Shown: positions 17,784 through 29,407 of the stretch, one piece after another
Position numbering within the stretch: the stretch's first letter is position 1
Layout of the letters: each line of letters starts with the position of its first letter
Assembly: GCF_025336485.1 (NCBI RefSeq)
Contig: NZ_JAODAB010000002.1
Span: 1 to 64,000, forward strand
Direction of reading: 5' to 3'
DNA from: Pseudomonas citri
Lineage (GTDB): Bacteria > Pseudomonadota > Gammaproteobacteria > Pseudomonadales > Pseudomonadaceae
Length of the DNA: 64,000 nt
The notes under the pieces: model-generated
Told to the model about the DNA's origin: nothing
The model's input: only the letters and a program-made list of their open reading frames with translations
The model's database searches: none
Program-made: the position numbers and the translations under genes

Positions 17784-17811
17784 ATTGTACCTATCTGGCG
17801 AGAAGTTACAA
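17784..17811 (-). promoter_or_regulatory. σ70-type promoter for ffs
   Basis: On the minus strand, TTGTAA (17811-17806) and TACAAT (17789-17784) are separated by 16 bp. Transcription would begin about 25 nt before the mature SRP RNA, leaving a short 5' extension for processing. Confidence 0.65.
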
Positions 17812-17854
17812 CCGTCCGTGCCGGATAAAAAAACTGAAGATGTTCAAGCACTTG

Positions 17855-18018
17855 CTGTGGGAGGAGCATTTGCTCGCGATGGTGGTGGCACATGTGACGC
17901 AAGTGCAAGCTGCCCCACCGCTTTCGCGAGCAAACTCGCCCCCACAGAAAATCCGGATGAAAGCCAGTCCCGTGAGCCCGCACTCCATTCACGAGCGAGC
18001 CTGCTCGCGATGCTGTAA
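17855..18018. repeat. REP pair plus a lone REP unit
   Basis: An inverted REP pair covers 17855-17947 (CTGTGGGAGGAGCATTTGCT.. and ..CAAACTCGCCCCCACAG). A degenerate single unit (GAGCGAGCCTGCTCGCGA) is at about 17993-18010. They fill the gap between ffs and the small minus-strand gene; no coding sequence is supported there. Confidence 0.75.
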
Positions 18019-18085
18019 AAAGCCGAGCATGTAATGACTTGCAATCAATTACGACTTTGAAGCGCGTCCGATATCAAACCATCGA

Positions 18086-18436
18086 TCACGACGAAGTATT
18101 GCAAACCACCGCCGGGCAGAACGGCCCATATTCCCCATTGAGGGCCTGGGCTCGAACTTGAACATTGAAATAGACAGGCTGCGCAGCCCCGCTGACGCCT
18201 ATTTCATGTCGGTACCAGCCACGATGGTCCGGCCGCACGGTGGTTGCAGGGACGAACTGCCCCTGCCCAGTTGCCACGGCCGTCACCCTGAACGTGTGCG
18301 CAGCCACCTGGTCGGGCCGGACATTATCCGGAATCTGCCACGCCAATATGATGGTGTACCGGCTTTGCCCAGCCTGGGAAAGCCGCCGAGGCGCATTAGG
18401 TATTTTCGCTACCGCATTAATTTCATGATCTTTCAT
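18086..18436 (-). CDS. small hypothetical protein, possible fibronectin III-like fold
   Basis: About 116 residues. The start at 18436 (MKDHEINAV) has GGAAG five bases upstream; in-frame ATGs at 18469 and 18448 are alternatives. The body has alternating β-like stretches (RYTIILAWQIPD, AHTFRVTAVATG, YFNVQVRAQALNGEYG) that resemble a single Fn3 domain. There is no signal peptide or membrane helix. I do not recognise a family. It stands alone between REP repeats and a zinc peptidase gene. Confidence 0.55.
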   Translation of the reverse strand: MKDHEINAVAKIPNAPRRLSQAGQSRYTIILAWQIPDNVRPDQVAAHTFRVTAVATGQGQFVPATTVRPDHRGWYRHEIGVSGAAQPVYFNVQVRAQALNGEYGPFCPAVVCNTSS

Positions 18437-18623
18437 TGCATCTTCCATAATAAGTAGGCCATCTTCCATGGCGGGCTTTTATGGTAAGGGAAAGTTCAGG
18501 CGCGCAGGCACAATCAAAACAAATGGAATTAATTGAGGCGCCCAGTCTTTTGATAAGCAGGCTGTCCATTTACTGAGTTCAATTTCCCAATTGAATATTC
18601 CATCACCCGCAGCATGGATATAA

Positions 18624-19784
18624 CTACAACAACACCTCATCCGCCCGACCACCCTCTTCCTGGATCACCAGGTGGATGAAATGCAGCTTGGTGATCACCG
18701 TCGCCGGTACGACGAACGGGTAGAAATCTGCCTGGCCTATGCTGCGGGACAGTTCGTTGAGCATGCCAGCCAGTTCGATCCAGGCGTTGACGAACGACAG
18801 GAACGCCTCGCCGCCCGGGTGCGCAGGGTCAAACAGAGTGTCGGGTGGGAATGGCTGGTAGTCGAAATCCATGTCCCGGGCGCTCATGCCAAAACCCAAC
18901 GCCGTGTCCACCGCGTCCGTCATGTGCAGATAATGGGCCCAAGTCTCGGCCCAGTCCTCCCAAGGGTGCATAGTGGCATAGGCACTGACATGGCAAGTTT
19001 CCCAGCCCGGGGGCGCGCCGTGCTGATAGTGCCGCTCCAACGCCTGGGAATAGCTGGCGCGCTCGTCGCCGAACAACTGACGAAAGGCTTCAAGCCAATG
19101 ACTATTGGCAATCAGGTGATCCCAATAGTAATGCCCCACCTCATGCCGAAAATGCCCGAGCAAGGTGCGATAAGGTTCGTGCAACTGCTGGCGCATTTGC
19201 TCGCGATGGGCATCGTCGGCTTCCTTGATGTCGAGGGTGATCAGGCCGCTGGCATGACCGGTGGTCGGCGGTGTGCCGTCGGGCTCGATACCGATGAAAT
19301 CGAACGCCAGGCCCTGGGTTTCATCGACGGTTTTTGGAGTGATCGGCAAACCGAGGGTAATCAGTTGCGCTACCAGCCGGCGCTTGGCGGTTTCGACCTT
19401 GCGCCAGCGCTCCGGATTCTCCGGGATCGACAGGTCGGGGATGGTGCGGTTCAGGCGGCAGGCGATGCACAGGGTGTCGTGTCCGTCGGCCGGCAACAGC
19501 CAATTGCAGGCCGCCGGCGAATCGAGGTTGACGCAGCGGCGAAAAAGCCCGGCCTGCGGATCGGCATCCAGGGTCCAGGTATCGGGATGCTCGCCAGGTT
19601 GCAGGGACGACAGGCGGCTCTGCTCCGGCTGATAGCCCAGCGCCGCGAGACAAGCCAGGCACTGGCTATTGCGAAAGAACAGCGACTGGCCGCAGCGACA
19701 CGGCCAGACCTTGCTGTTGCGCGAACGGTCGCCCAGGAATGGCGCGGCGATGCGCGAGCTCAATTGTTCGAAGAAGCGGTACAT
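18624..19784 (-). CDS. putative zinc-binding metallopeptidase with N-terminal zinc ribbon
   Basis: A 386-residue protein. The N-terminus holds a Cys4 ribbon (CRCGQ and CLACLAALGY) and a second cysteine set (CIACRLNRT). The central segment has GHFRHEVGHYYWD, an HExGH-type zinc site, followed by HPWEDWAETWAHYLHM, which may supply a third ligand. This matches the DUF2248-type family of putative zinc-binding metallopeptidases found in pseudomonads. No signal peptide is present, so it is cytoplasmic; the substrate is unknown. It is transcribed alone downstream of ligA on the same strand. Confidence 0.8.
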   Translation of the reverse strand: MYRFFEQLSSRIAAPFLGDRSRNSKVWPCRCGQSLFFRNSQCLACLAALGYQPEQSRLSSLQPGEHPDTWTLDADPQAGLFRRCVNLDSPAACNWLLPADGHDTLCIACRLNRTIPDLSIPENPERWRKVETAKRRLVAQLITLGLPITPKTVDETQGLAFDFIGIEPDGTPPTTGHASGLITLDIKEADDAHREQMRQQLHEPYRTLLGHFRHEVGHYYWDHLIANSHWLEAFRQLFGDERASYSQALERHYQHGAPPGWETCHVSAYATMHPWEDWAETWAHYLHMTDAVDTALGFGMSARDMDFDYQPFPPDTLFDPAHPGGEAFLSFVNAWIELAGMLNELSRSIGQADFYPFVVPATVITKLHFIHLVIQEEGGRADEVLL

Positions 19785-19872
19785 GGCGATCTCTCCCTGG
19801 AACCTCCAAGACTAGATCACCCGACTTCCACGATCGTTCCCATGTCCTGCGCTACAGGCCCCAGGCATCCAC

Positions 19873-22278
<2,406 letters not shown>

Positions 22279-22324
22279 CTAATCTCCTCGGCAAGTCGAA
22301 CTTGGACCGGCCGAATGCAGAACC

Positions 22325-22354
22325 TGTGGCGAGGGGATTTATCTCCTCGCCACA
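22325..22354. repeat. short palindromic repeat TGTGGCGAGG..CCTCGCCACA
   Basis: Arms TGTGGCGAGG and CCTCGCCACA flank a short GGATTTATCT loop. This 30-bp palindrome is a common intergenic repeat type in the P. fluorescens group. It lies in the zipA-ligA gap. Confidence 0.65.
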
Positions 22355-22381
22355 AAAAGCTCCTCGCTCCTGTTGGCAGCC

Positions 22382-23227
22382 TCAGCGCTTCTGGGTCAAT
22401 GCCCGGCGCTCGAATTCGACGATGCGCTGGCGGTAATGCTCGATGGTCTGGGCAGTCAGCACGCTGCGCTGGTCGTCCTTGAGCTCACCGTTAAGCTCCT
22501 GGGACAGCTTGCGCGCCGCCGCCACCATGACGTCGAAGGCCTGCTTGGGATGACGTGGGCCTGGCAAACCGAGGAAGAAGCTCACCGCCGGAGTGCTGAA
22601 GTGGTCGATGTCGTCCAGGTCGAACACGCCAGGCTTGACCGCGTTGGCCATGGAGAACAGCACCTCGCCGTTGCCGGCCATGCTCTCGTGACGGTGGAAA
22701 ATGTCCATCTCGCCGAAACGCAAGCCGCTTTCCAGGATGTTCTGCAGCAGCGCAGGCCCCTTGAAGCCGGCCGGGTCGCGGCAGATCACACTGATCACCA
22801 GCACTTCTTCAGCCTGGGCCTGGTCCTTGTCGGAACTCGAGGCCTTGCTCTCGTCCGGGTAGTCACTGTCGCGACTGCTGAGGCTCGGGCCACCATCCAG
22901 GTCGAGGTTCAGGTTCAAATCACCCTGGGACGGCTCGTTGTTGCGCTTGCCACGCTTGGAACCCGATTCCCGAGGCTCGCGCACCGGTGCGCTGACCGAA
23001 GGCAGGTCATGTTCATCCAGCTGCGGCTCCTTGTGGGTTTCCAGCACCCGGGGTGGGCCCAGCAGCTCGGTATTGTCATCGTCGTCCGGCAGGTTCGACA
23101 GGCTGCGATCCAGGCGGAACTTGAGCTTGCCCTTGCCGCCACGCATGCGGCGCCAGCCGTCGAAAAGAATACCGGCAATGACAATGATGCCGATGACGAT
23201 CAGCCACTCGCGCAGACCGATTTCCAT
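22382..23227 (-). CDS. zipA: cell division protein ZipA
   Basis: A 281-residue protein with an N-out single transmembrane helix ([20 protein letters not shown]), a charged Pro/Glu/Ser linker (~25-140) and the C-terminal FtsZ-binding domain (~145-281, [22 protein letters not shown]). ZipA anchors the Z ring to the inner membrane. It lies between smc and ligA, a conserved order in Pseudomonas. Confidence 0.95.
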   Translation of the reverse strand: MEIGLREWLIVIGIIVIAGILFDGWRRMRGGKGKLKFRLDRSLSNLPDDDDNTELLGPPRVLETHKEPQLDEHDLPSVSAPVREPRESGSKRGKRNNEPSQGDLNLNLDLDGGPSLSSRDSDYPDESKASSSDKDQAQAEEVLVISVICRDPAGFKGPALLQNILESGLRFGEMDIFHRHESMAGNGEVLFSMANAVKPGVFDLDDIDHFSTPAVSFFLGLPGPRHPKQAFDVMVAAARKLSQELNGELKDDQRSVLTAQTIEHYRQRIVEFERRALTQKR

Positions 23228-23370
23228 GTAATCCCGTGCCTCTATAAAAATGCTGAAAAATAAGGGGCTTAGCTATTTGCAAACCGCTTTAAAACGTGGA
23301 GCCAACTCTATGTTCTGAATGGCGTTTTGCCCACGCATACGAAAAATTGACATTAAACTAGCATGACGAA

Positions 23371-23441
23371 CAGCTACAAGCTACAAGCTGCATGCCACAA
23401 GCTGGAACCACCCCCGCTTGCAGCTTACGCTTGAAGCTCGC
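23371..23441. repeat. AAGCT-rich palindromic repeat between smc and zipA
   Basis: Tandem and inverted copies of GCTACAAGCTGCA-like units (CAGCTACAAGCTACAAGCTG, then CTTGCAGCTTACGCTTGAAG). The same repeat type occurs at 36401-36455. It lies just downstream of smc on the minus strand and could fold as a hairpin, but lacks a clear T-run. Confidence 0.6.
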
Positions 23442-23443
23442 CA

Positions 23444-26400
23444 CTAAGCGTCCACCATCGCCATGGCCTCCTCTACATCCACCGCCACCAGTCGCGAGCA
23501 ACCGGGCTCGTGCATGGTCACCCCCATCAGCTGATCGGCCATTTCCATGGCGATCTTGTTGTGCGTGATATAGATGAACTGCACCGTTTCGGACATTTCC
23601 TTCACCAGCCGTGCGTAACGGCCCACGTTAGCGTCGTCCAGCGGTGCATCGACCTCGTCGAGCATGCAGAACGGCGCCGGGTTCAATTTGAAAATGGCAA
23701 AGACCAGGGCCAGTGCCGTCAACGCCTTCTCACCGCCGGAGAGCAAGTGAATGGTGCTGTTTTTCTTGCCAGGAGGACGCGCCATGATCGTCACTCCTGT
23801 ATCGAGTAGATCTTCGCCCGTCAGTTCCAAGTAGGCACTGCCTCCACCGAAAACTTTTGGGAAAAGTGCCTGTAAACCGCTGTTGATCTGATCAAAGGTA
23901 TCCTTGAAGCGGTTGCGGGTTTCCTTGTCGATCTTGCGGATGACGTTTTCCAGGGTTTCCAGCGCCTCCACCAGGTCGGCATCCTGGGCATCCAGGTAAC
24001 GCTTGCGCTCGGACTGCTGCTGGTACTCGTCGATGGCGGCCAGGTTGATGGCTCCCAGCCGCTGGATACGCGCGGCGATGCGTTCCAGTTCCTCTTCGGC
24101 GTCCTTCTCGCTAGCCCCGGCCACCAGGGTAGCGAGCACACCGTTGAGGTCGTAGCCGTCTTCGAGCAACTGGTCCTGCAAGGTTTTACGGCGCACGGTG
24201 AGGGCTTGCCACTCCATGCGCTGCTGCTCCATCTGGCCGCGGATCAACTGGGCTTGCTGCTCGGCCTGGCTGCGACGCTTCTCGGCGTCGCGCAATTCCC
24301 GGTCGGCGTCTTCCAGAGTCAATTGCGCCGTCTTGAGTTCTTCGTCGACGCTCATGCGCTTGTCGAGCAGTTCTTCGAGCTTGAGGCGCAGCTCCTCCAG
24401 CGGGGCGGCGCCCTCTTCCAGGTTCAGGCTCAGTTGCTCGCGCTTTTCGGTCAGGCGTTCAGACTGCATTTCCAGCCGTTCCAGCGCCTGGCGCGTGGAA
24501 TCGTACTGAGCCTTGAGCGACCCCAGGCGCACCGCCAACTGGTGGGCATGGTCCTTGTGCTGGCGGGCTTCCTGGCGCACCCGGTCGAGGCGCTCGCGCA
24601 GGCTGTCGCGCTGGGCCAGCAGCAGCTCGCGCTGTTCGGTGTCCACCGCCATCGTATCGAGGGCTTCCTGCAAGTGCAGGCGTGCTTCACCGATCTGTTC
24701 GTGTTCCAGCTCCCGCTGCTCGCCGAGCTCGGCCATTTCTTCTTCGAGGCGGGTGCGGCGCAACGCCAGCTGCTCGGCCTTGGCCTTGCCGGCCGACAGC
24801 TGGGCCTTGAGCTCGCCCTGCTGGCGCGCTTCGTCCTGCAATAGCCGGCGCAGGTGTTCGCGGCCGTTCTCCTGTTGACGCTGCTGCGCCCGCAGGTTCT
24901 GCAATTCGGTTTCCAGGGCTTCGACGCTGGCCTCGCGCTCCTCGCGCTCGGCGCTCAACTGTTGGATTTCCTGGCCACGGGCGAGCATGCCGCTCTCGGC
25001 TTCGCTGGCCCGGCGTACCCGCAGGAAATGCCGGCCAACCCAATAGCCGTCTCGACTGATCAGGCTTTCGCCAGCCGCCAGTTGCCCGCGCAGGGCCAGT
25101 GCCTGTTCCAGGCTGTCCACCGGTTTGACCTGGCCCAGCCAGGGCGACAGATCGACCTGGGCCTCGACCTTATCCAGCAAGCTGCCCGGAATCCGCACGC
25201 CATCCACCGTCGGGCTGAGCAAGCGCAGATCGCCTTGGCTGAAGCCCGACAGGTCGAAGCCGCCAAAGTCCTCCACCAGGACCGCTTGCAGGTCAGCACC
25301 CAACACGGTTTCCACCGCCAGTTCCCAACCGGCGTCGACCTTCAGCCCTTCGGCCAACCGCGGGCGTTCACTCAGTTGCTGATCCCGAAGCCATTCGGCC
25401 GTGCCGGTGCCCGGATCCAGCGCGGCTTGCTGCAAGGCTTCCAGCGAAGCCAGGCGACCATTGAGCCGCTGCAACTCGCCCTGGGCCTGCTGCTGGTTGT
25501 GCAAGGCCAGTTGCAGGGCCTGGCGCAGTTGCTCGAGCCGTTCGACCTGGGCGTCTTCGCTGGCTTGCAAGTCTTCGAGGGTGGCTTCGCTGGCGGCCAG
25601 TTGCTCGCTCAGGTCCAGAATCGCCGCGTCTTCGGGGTCCGCCGCTAGCAAGGCGCGCTCTTCGGCCAGCCGGCGTTGACGCTCGGCCAGGCGCTCCATG
25701 CTGGTTTCCAATTGCTGGATGCGCGCCTGCTGGACCTCGGCCTGGCGCCGCGGCTCAGCCGAGGTCAGGTTGAAACGGTCCCACTGCTCCTGCCAGCCGT
25801 GCATGGTCAGCTCGGCCTCCTCCAGCGCAGCGGCGGCCTCTTCGGCGGCGACGCTGGTCATTTCCTGCTCCGGCGTGAGCCTTTCCAACTCTTCGCCGAG
25901 GGTGAGCAGCAAGGTGCGGTCGTGGCCCAGGTGGGACTCGGTTTCCAGACGCGCACGCTCGGCTTCTTTCAAGTCGTCCTGCAACTGACGCAGCCGTTGC
26001 TGGCCATGCTGGATGCTCTGCTCGACCCGGGCGATATCGCCCCCGACCGAATAGAAGCGCCCCTGCACCAGATTGAAGCGTTCGGACAACTCATGATGCC
26101 CGTCGCGCAAGCGTTCGATAGCCGCATCGGCGTTGCGTTGCTCGGCCACCAGGGCTTCGAAACTGACTTCCTGGTTGCCGATGATCGCCTCGCGCTGGCC
26201 GACCTGCTCGTTCAGCGCCTGCCAGCGCAAGGCCGACAGTTGCGCCTTGAGCTGACGTTCCTCGGCCTTGTATTCCTGATACCTTTTCGCGGCCTCGGCC
26301 TGGCGATGCAGCCGCTCGAGCTGACGATCGAGCTCTTCGCGCAGGTCGGTCAGGCGCGCGAGGTTTTCGTGGGTGCGGCGAATGCGGTTTTCGGTTTCGC

Positions 26401-26932
26401 GACGCCGTTCCTTGTATTTGGAAATACCGGCGGCTTCTTCGATGAAATTGCGCAGGTCTTCGGGCTTGGCTTCGATCAGCTTGGAGATCATGCCCTGTTC
26501 GATGATCGAGTAACTGCGCGGCCCCAGGCCGGTGCCGAGGAAAATATCGGTGATGTCCCGGCGCCGGCATTTGGCGCCGTTGAGGTAATAGCTGTTCTGG
26601 CTGTCGCGGGTCACTTTGCGACGGATGGAAATTTCGGCATAGGCCGCGTATTCGCCGACCAGGGTGCTGTCGGAGTTATCGAACACCAGCTCGATGCTGG
26701 CCTGGCTGACCGGCTTGCGGCTGGTGGAGCCGTTGAAGATGACGTCGGTCATCGACTCGCCCCGCAGGTTCTTGGCCGAACTCTCGCCCATCACCCAGCG
26801 CACGGCGTCGATGATGTTCGACTTGCCGCAGCCATTGGGCCCGACCACGGCCGCCATGTTGCTGGGGAAATTCACCGTGGTCGGATCGACGAAGGATTTG
26901 AACCCCGCCAGCTTGATGCACTTGAGCCGCAC
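23444..26932 (-). CDS. smc: chromosome segregation protein SMC
   Basis: A 1162-residue SMC ATPase. Walker A is GPNGCGKSNIIDAVRWVMGE near the N-terminus. Two long coiled coils flank a hinge at about residues 500-640, and the C-terminal head has the signature LLSGGEKALTALALVFAIF and Walker B CMLDEVDAPLDDANVGR. It compacts and segregates the chromosome with ScpA and ScpB. It begins one base after the upstream GntR gene's stop codon, so the two are probably co-transcribed. Confidence 0.97.
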   Translation of the reverse strand: MRLKCIKLAGFKSFVDPTTVNFPSNMAAVVGPNGCGKSNIIDAVRWVMGESSAKNLRGESMTDVIFNGSTSRKPVSQASIELVFDNSDSTLVGEYAAYAEISIRRKVTRDSQNSYYLNGAKCRRRDITDIFLGTGLGPRSYSIIEQGMISKLIEAKPEDLRNFIEEAAGISKYKERRRETENRIRRTHENLARLTDLREELDRQLERLHRQAEAAKRYQEYKAEERQLKAQLSALRWQALNEQVGQREAIIGNQEVSFEALVAEQRNADAAIERLRDGHHELSERFNLVQGRFYSVGGDIARVEQSIQHGQQRLRQLQDDLKEAERARLETESHLGHDRTLLLTLGEELERLTPEQEMTSVAAEEAAAALEEAELTMHGWQEQWDRFNLTSAEPRRQAEVQQARIQQLETSMERLAERQRRLAEERALLAADPEDAAILDLSEQLAASEATLEDLQASEDAQVERLEQLRQALQLALHNQQQAQGELQRLNGRLASLEALQQAALDPGTGTAEWLRDQQLSERPRLAEGLKVDAGWELAVETVLGADLQAVLVEDFGGFDLSGFSQGDLRLLSPTVDGVRIPGSLLDKVEAQVDLSPWLGQVKPVDSLEQALALRGQLAAGESLISRDGYWVGRHFLRVRRASEAESGMLARGQEIQQLSAEREEREASVEALETELQNLRAQQRQQENGREHLRRLLQDEARQQGELKAQLSAGKAKAEQLALRRTRLEEEMAELGEQRELEHEQIGEARLHLQEALDTMAVDTEQRELLLAQRDSLRERLDRVRQEARQHKDHAHQLAVRLGSLKAQYDSTRQALERLEMQSERLTEKREQLSLNLEEGAAPLEELRLKLEELLDKRMSVDEELKTAQLTLEDADRELRDAEKRRSQAEQQAQLIRGQMEQQRMEWQALTVRRKTLQDQLLEDGYDLNGVLATLVAGASEKDAEEELERIAARIQRLGAINLAAIDEYQQQSERKRYLDAQDADLVEALETLENVIRKIDKETRNRFKDTFDQINSGLQALFPKVFGGGSAYLELTGEDLLDTGVTIMARPPGKKNSTIHLLSGGEKALTALALVFAIFKLNPAPFCMLDEVDAPLDDANVGRYARLVKEMSETVQFIYITHNKIAMEMADQLMGVTMHEPGCSRLVAVDVEEAMAMVDA

Positions 26933-26933
26933 G

Positions 26934-27593
26934 TCAGGCCGCCGTCAGGGCAGAAACCACCAGATCGCAACTGCGCTGGGCGTAGGCCGTCAGCACGAGG
27001 CGAATCTGCGGCAAATCACGGGCCAGCACGGCGGTGAGCAGGCGCTGGAACAAATCGAGAAATTCGCCCATTTCGGCCTTGCGCTGTTCCAGGGCCAGGA
27101 AATAGGCACGGCTCATGGCCGGCTGCAGATTCTCGACGGTTTCCTGCAAGTACGGGTTGTTGGCGAACGGGTAAGCCGCGCGCATCACGCTGAAGCTTTC
27201 ATCGACGAAAGTACGGATGTCCTGGCGTGCGAAGGCGTCCTGGAGACGCTGCTGGATCGCGACGAACGGCGTCATGTCCGCCTGTTCCTTCCAACCGTCG
27301 GCCACGGCATTGCCCAGCAGGATGTAGAGCTCGCTCATCAGCGCGCAAAGGCTGCGCACCTTATGTTCGGTGAGCACAGTGACGTGGGCGCCCCGACGCG
27401 CCAGGATCGCGACCAGGTGACGCCGCTCGAGGATCAGCAGGGCCTCGCGAACCGAGCCGCGGCTGACATTGAGGGCCTGCGTGACCTTCTGCTCCTGGAT
27501 GCGCTCTCCCGGCTTCATCTCGCCGCGAATGATGCGCTCGGCCAGATGATGGGCGATTTGTTCGGCGAGGCTGTCCGGGGCCTTGAACGTCAT
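26934..27593 (-). CDS. GntR-family transcriptional regulator (FCD type)
   Basis: A 219-residue protein with a GntR winged helix at ~6-75 (ERIIRGEMKPGERIQEQKVT, then VSRGSVREALLILERRHLV) and an all-helical FCD-type effector domain. It lies between smc (same strand, one base gap) and xdhA (divergent, 359 bp gap). That makes it a candidate regulator of xdhABC through the paired palindromes at 27858-27896, but this is inference. The ligand is unknown. Confidence 0.9.
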   Translation of the reverse strand: MTFKAPDSLAEQIAHHLAERIIRGEMKPGERIQEQKVTQALNVSRGSVREALLILERRHLVAILARRGAHVTVLTEHKVRSLCALMSELYILLGNAVADGWKEQADMTPFVAIQQRLQDAFARQDIRTFVDESFSVMRAAYPFANNPYLQETVENLQPAMSRAYFLALEQRKAEMGEFLDLFQRLLTAVLARDLPQIRLVLTAYAQRSCDLVVSALTAA

Positions 27594-27712
27594 GGTTGTC
27601 CTTCAAACTCTTCGATTCACACAAGCGGCGAAGTGTAGCGCACTCGGCAGATCATGGCGCGGGGCCTGTATCGGGTTTTGGCACGATATAAGCAAAAAAG
27701 CGCCCTGCCGCA

Positions 27713-27810
27713 CCCTGTGGGAGCCAAGCTTGCTCGCGATAGCGGTATGTCAGCTTGCATCCATACTGAATGTATCGCCGCCATCGCGAGCAAGCTTGGC
27801 TCCCACAGGG
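27713..27810. repeat. REP pair (REPIN) upstream of xdhA
   Basis: Near-perfect inverted arms CCCTGTGGGAGCCAAGCTTG and CAAGCTTGGCTCCCACAGGG enclose TGCTCGCGATAG..CCATCGCGAG. It lies between the GntR gene and xdhA and is followed by TTTTG. No gene is supported in this interval. Confidence 0.87.
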
Positions 27811-27857
27811 TTTTGCAGTGTCCCCCCATCTGGAGCCGCTTCACAAAATCTATTTTC

Positions 27858-27896
27858 CTGACCCTTAAGTCAGAATTTTATTGACCGAAAAGTCAG
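27858..27896 (+). promoter_or_regulatory. two tandem palindromic operators upstream of xdhA
   Basis: CTGAC-CCTTAA-GTCAG (27858-27873) and TTGAC-CGAAAA-GTCAG (27881-27896) share the pattern YTGACC-N4-AGTCAGA and repeat exactly 23 bp apart, about two helical turns. The second overlaps the proposed -35 box. This is the layout of paired dimer sites for a regulator of xdhABC. The regulator is not identified; two GntR proteins are encoded nearby. Confidence 0.65.
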
Positions 27897-27908
27897 ACCT
27901 GATAAATT
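27881..27908 (+). promoter_or_regulatory. candidate xdhA promoter
   Basis: TTGACC (27881-27886) and TAAATT (27903-27908) are spaced by 16 bp. A start near 27915 leaves a ~38-nt leader before the GTG at 27953, which supports that start over upstream in-frame codons. Confidence 0.5.
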
Positions 27909-27952
27909 CACTCCACGTCGAGTACAACAATAATGAATCTGCGAGGCCTTCC

Positions 27953-29407
27953 GTGATCCAGTTTTTACTCAACCAGGAGCTCCGTCGCGAGCATGCCCTG
28001 GACCCGAACCTGACAGTGCTCAATTACCTGCGCGAGCATGTGGGCAAACCCGGCACCAAAGAAGGCTGCGCCAGCGGCGACTGTGGCGCGTGCACCGTCG
28101 TGGTGGGCGAGCTGGATACGGATGAAAACGGTCGCGAGCACATTCGCTACCGCAGCCTCAACGCGTGCCTGACCTTCGTCTCGTCCCTGCACGGCAAGCA
28201 ACTGATCAGCGTTGAAGACCTCAAGCACCAGGGCCAGTTGCACAGTGTCCAGCAGGCGATGGTCGACTGCCACGGCTCGCAGTGCGGTTTCTGCACGCCT
28301 GGGTTCGTCATGTCGTTGTTCGCCCTGCAAAAGAACAGCACGCAACCTGATGCCCACAAGACCCACGAAGCCCTGGCCGGCAACCTGTGCCGCTGCACGG
28401 GCTACCGACCGATCCTGGCCGCCGCCGAGCAAGCCTGCCGGGGCAAGCAACCGGATCAGTTCGACGCCCGCGAAGCCGAGACCATCGCGCGCCTCAAGGC
28501 CATCGCGCCAACGGACACCGGCGAACTCAACAGCGGCGACAAGCGTTGCCTGGTGCCGCTGACCCTCGCCGACCTGGCTGACCTCTACGACGCCTATCCC
28601 CAGGCACGGCTGCTGGCCGGCGGTACCGACCTGGCCTTGGAAGTCACCCAGCTTCACCGCACCCTGCCCGTGATGATCTACGTGGGCAACGTTGCTGAAC
28701 TCAAGGGTATCGAGCGCTTCGACGATCGCCTGGAGATCGGCGCGGCCACCGCGCTGTCCGATTGCTATGAAGCCTTGAACGCCGAATACCCGGATTTTGG
28801 CGAACTGTTGCAGCGCTTCGCCTCGCTGCAGATCCGCAACCAGGGCACCCTGGGTGGCAACATCGGCAACGCCTCGCCCATTGGCGACTCGCCACCCCTG
28901 CTGATCGCCCTCGGCGCGCAGATCGTGCTGTGCAAGGGCCAGTCCCGCCGCACTCTGGCCCTGGAAGACTATTTCATCGATTACCGGGTCACCGCCCGCC
29001 AGGACAGCGAGTTCATCGAAAAGATCATCGTGCCCCGCGCCAGCGCCGAGCAGGCGTTTCGTGCCTACAAGGTTTCCAAGCGCCTGGACGATGACATCAG
29101 CGCCGTGTGCGCCGCATTCAACCTGCGCATCGACAACGGCGTGGTTCGTGATGCGCGCGTGGCCTTCGGTGGCATGGCGGCAACGCCCAAGCGCGCCAAG
29201 CACTGTGAAGCCATCCTGGTCGGCGCGCCGTGGACCGAAAGCACCGTCGAGCGCGCCTGCGCCGCCCTGGCCGAGGATTTCACACCGCTGTCGGACCTGC
29301 GCGCAAGCAAGGAATACCGCCTGCTCAGCGCCCGCAACCTGCTGCGCAAATACTACATCGAACTGCAAACGCCGCACATCGAGACCCGGGTGACCGCTTA
29401 TGTCTAA
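27953..29407 (+). CDS. xdhA: xanthine dehydrogenase, FeS/FAD small subunit
   Basis: A 484-residue subunit. The plant-type [2Fe-2S] cluster site is GCASGDCGACTVV and the second cluster site is GSQCGFCTPGFV..NLCRCTGYRP. The FAD domain follows (LLAGGTDLALEVT, QIRNQGTLGGNIGNASPIGD). It oxidises hypoxanthine and xanthine to urate with the XdhB subunit. The GTG at 27953 (VIQFLLNQEL) is preferred because it has GAGG six bases upstream, matches the family N-terminus and lies downstream of the likely promoter. It overlaps xdhB by 8 bp. Confidence 0.95.
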   Translation: MIQFLLNQELRREHALDPNLTVLNYLREHVGKPGTKEGCASGDCGACTVVVGELDTDENGREHIRYRSLNACLTFVSSLHGKQLISVEDLKHQGQLHSVQQAMVDCHGSQCGFCTPGFVMSLFALQKNSTQPDAHKTHEALAGNLCRCTGYRPILAAAEQACRGKQPDQFDAREAETIARLKAIAPTDTGELNSGDKRCLVPLTLADLADLYDAYPQARLLAGGTDLALEVTQLHRTLPVMIYVGNVAELKGIERFDDRLEIGAATALSDCYEALNAEYPDFGELLQRFASLQIRNQGTLGGNIGNASPIGDSPPLLIALGAQIVLCKGQSRRTLALEDYFIDYRVTARQDSEFIEKIIVPRASAEQAFRAYKVSKRLDDDISAVCAAFNLRIDNGVVRDARVAFGGMAATPKRAKHCEAILVGAPWTESTVERACAALAEDFTPLSDLRASKEYRLLSARNLLRKYYIELQTPHIETRVTAYV

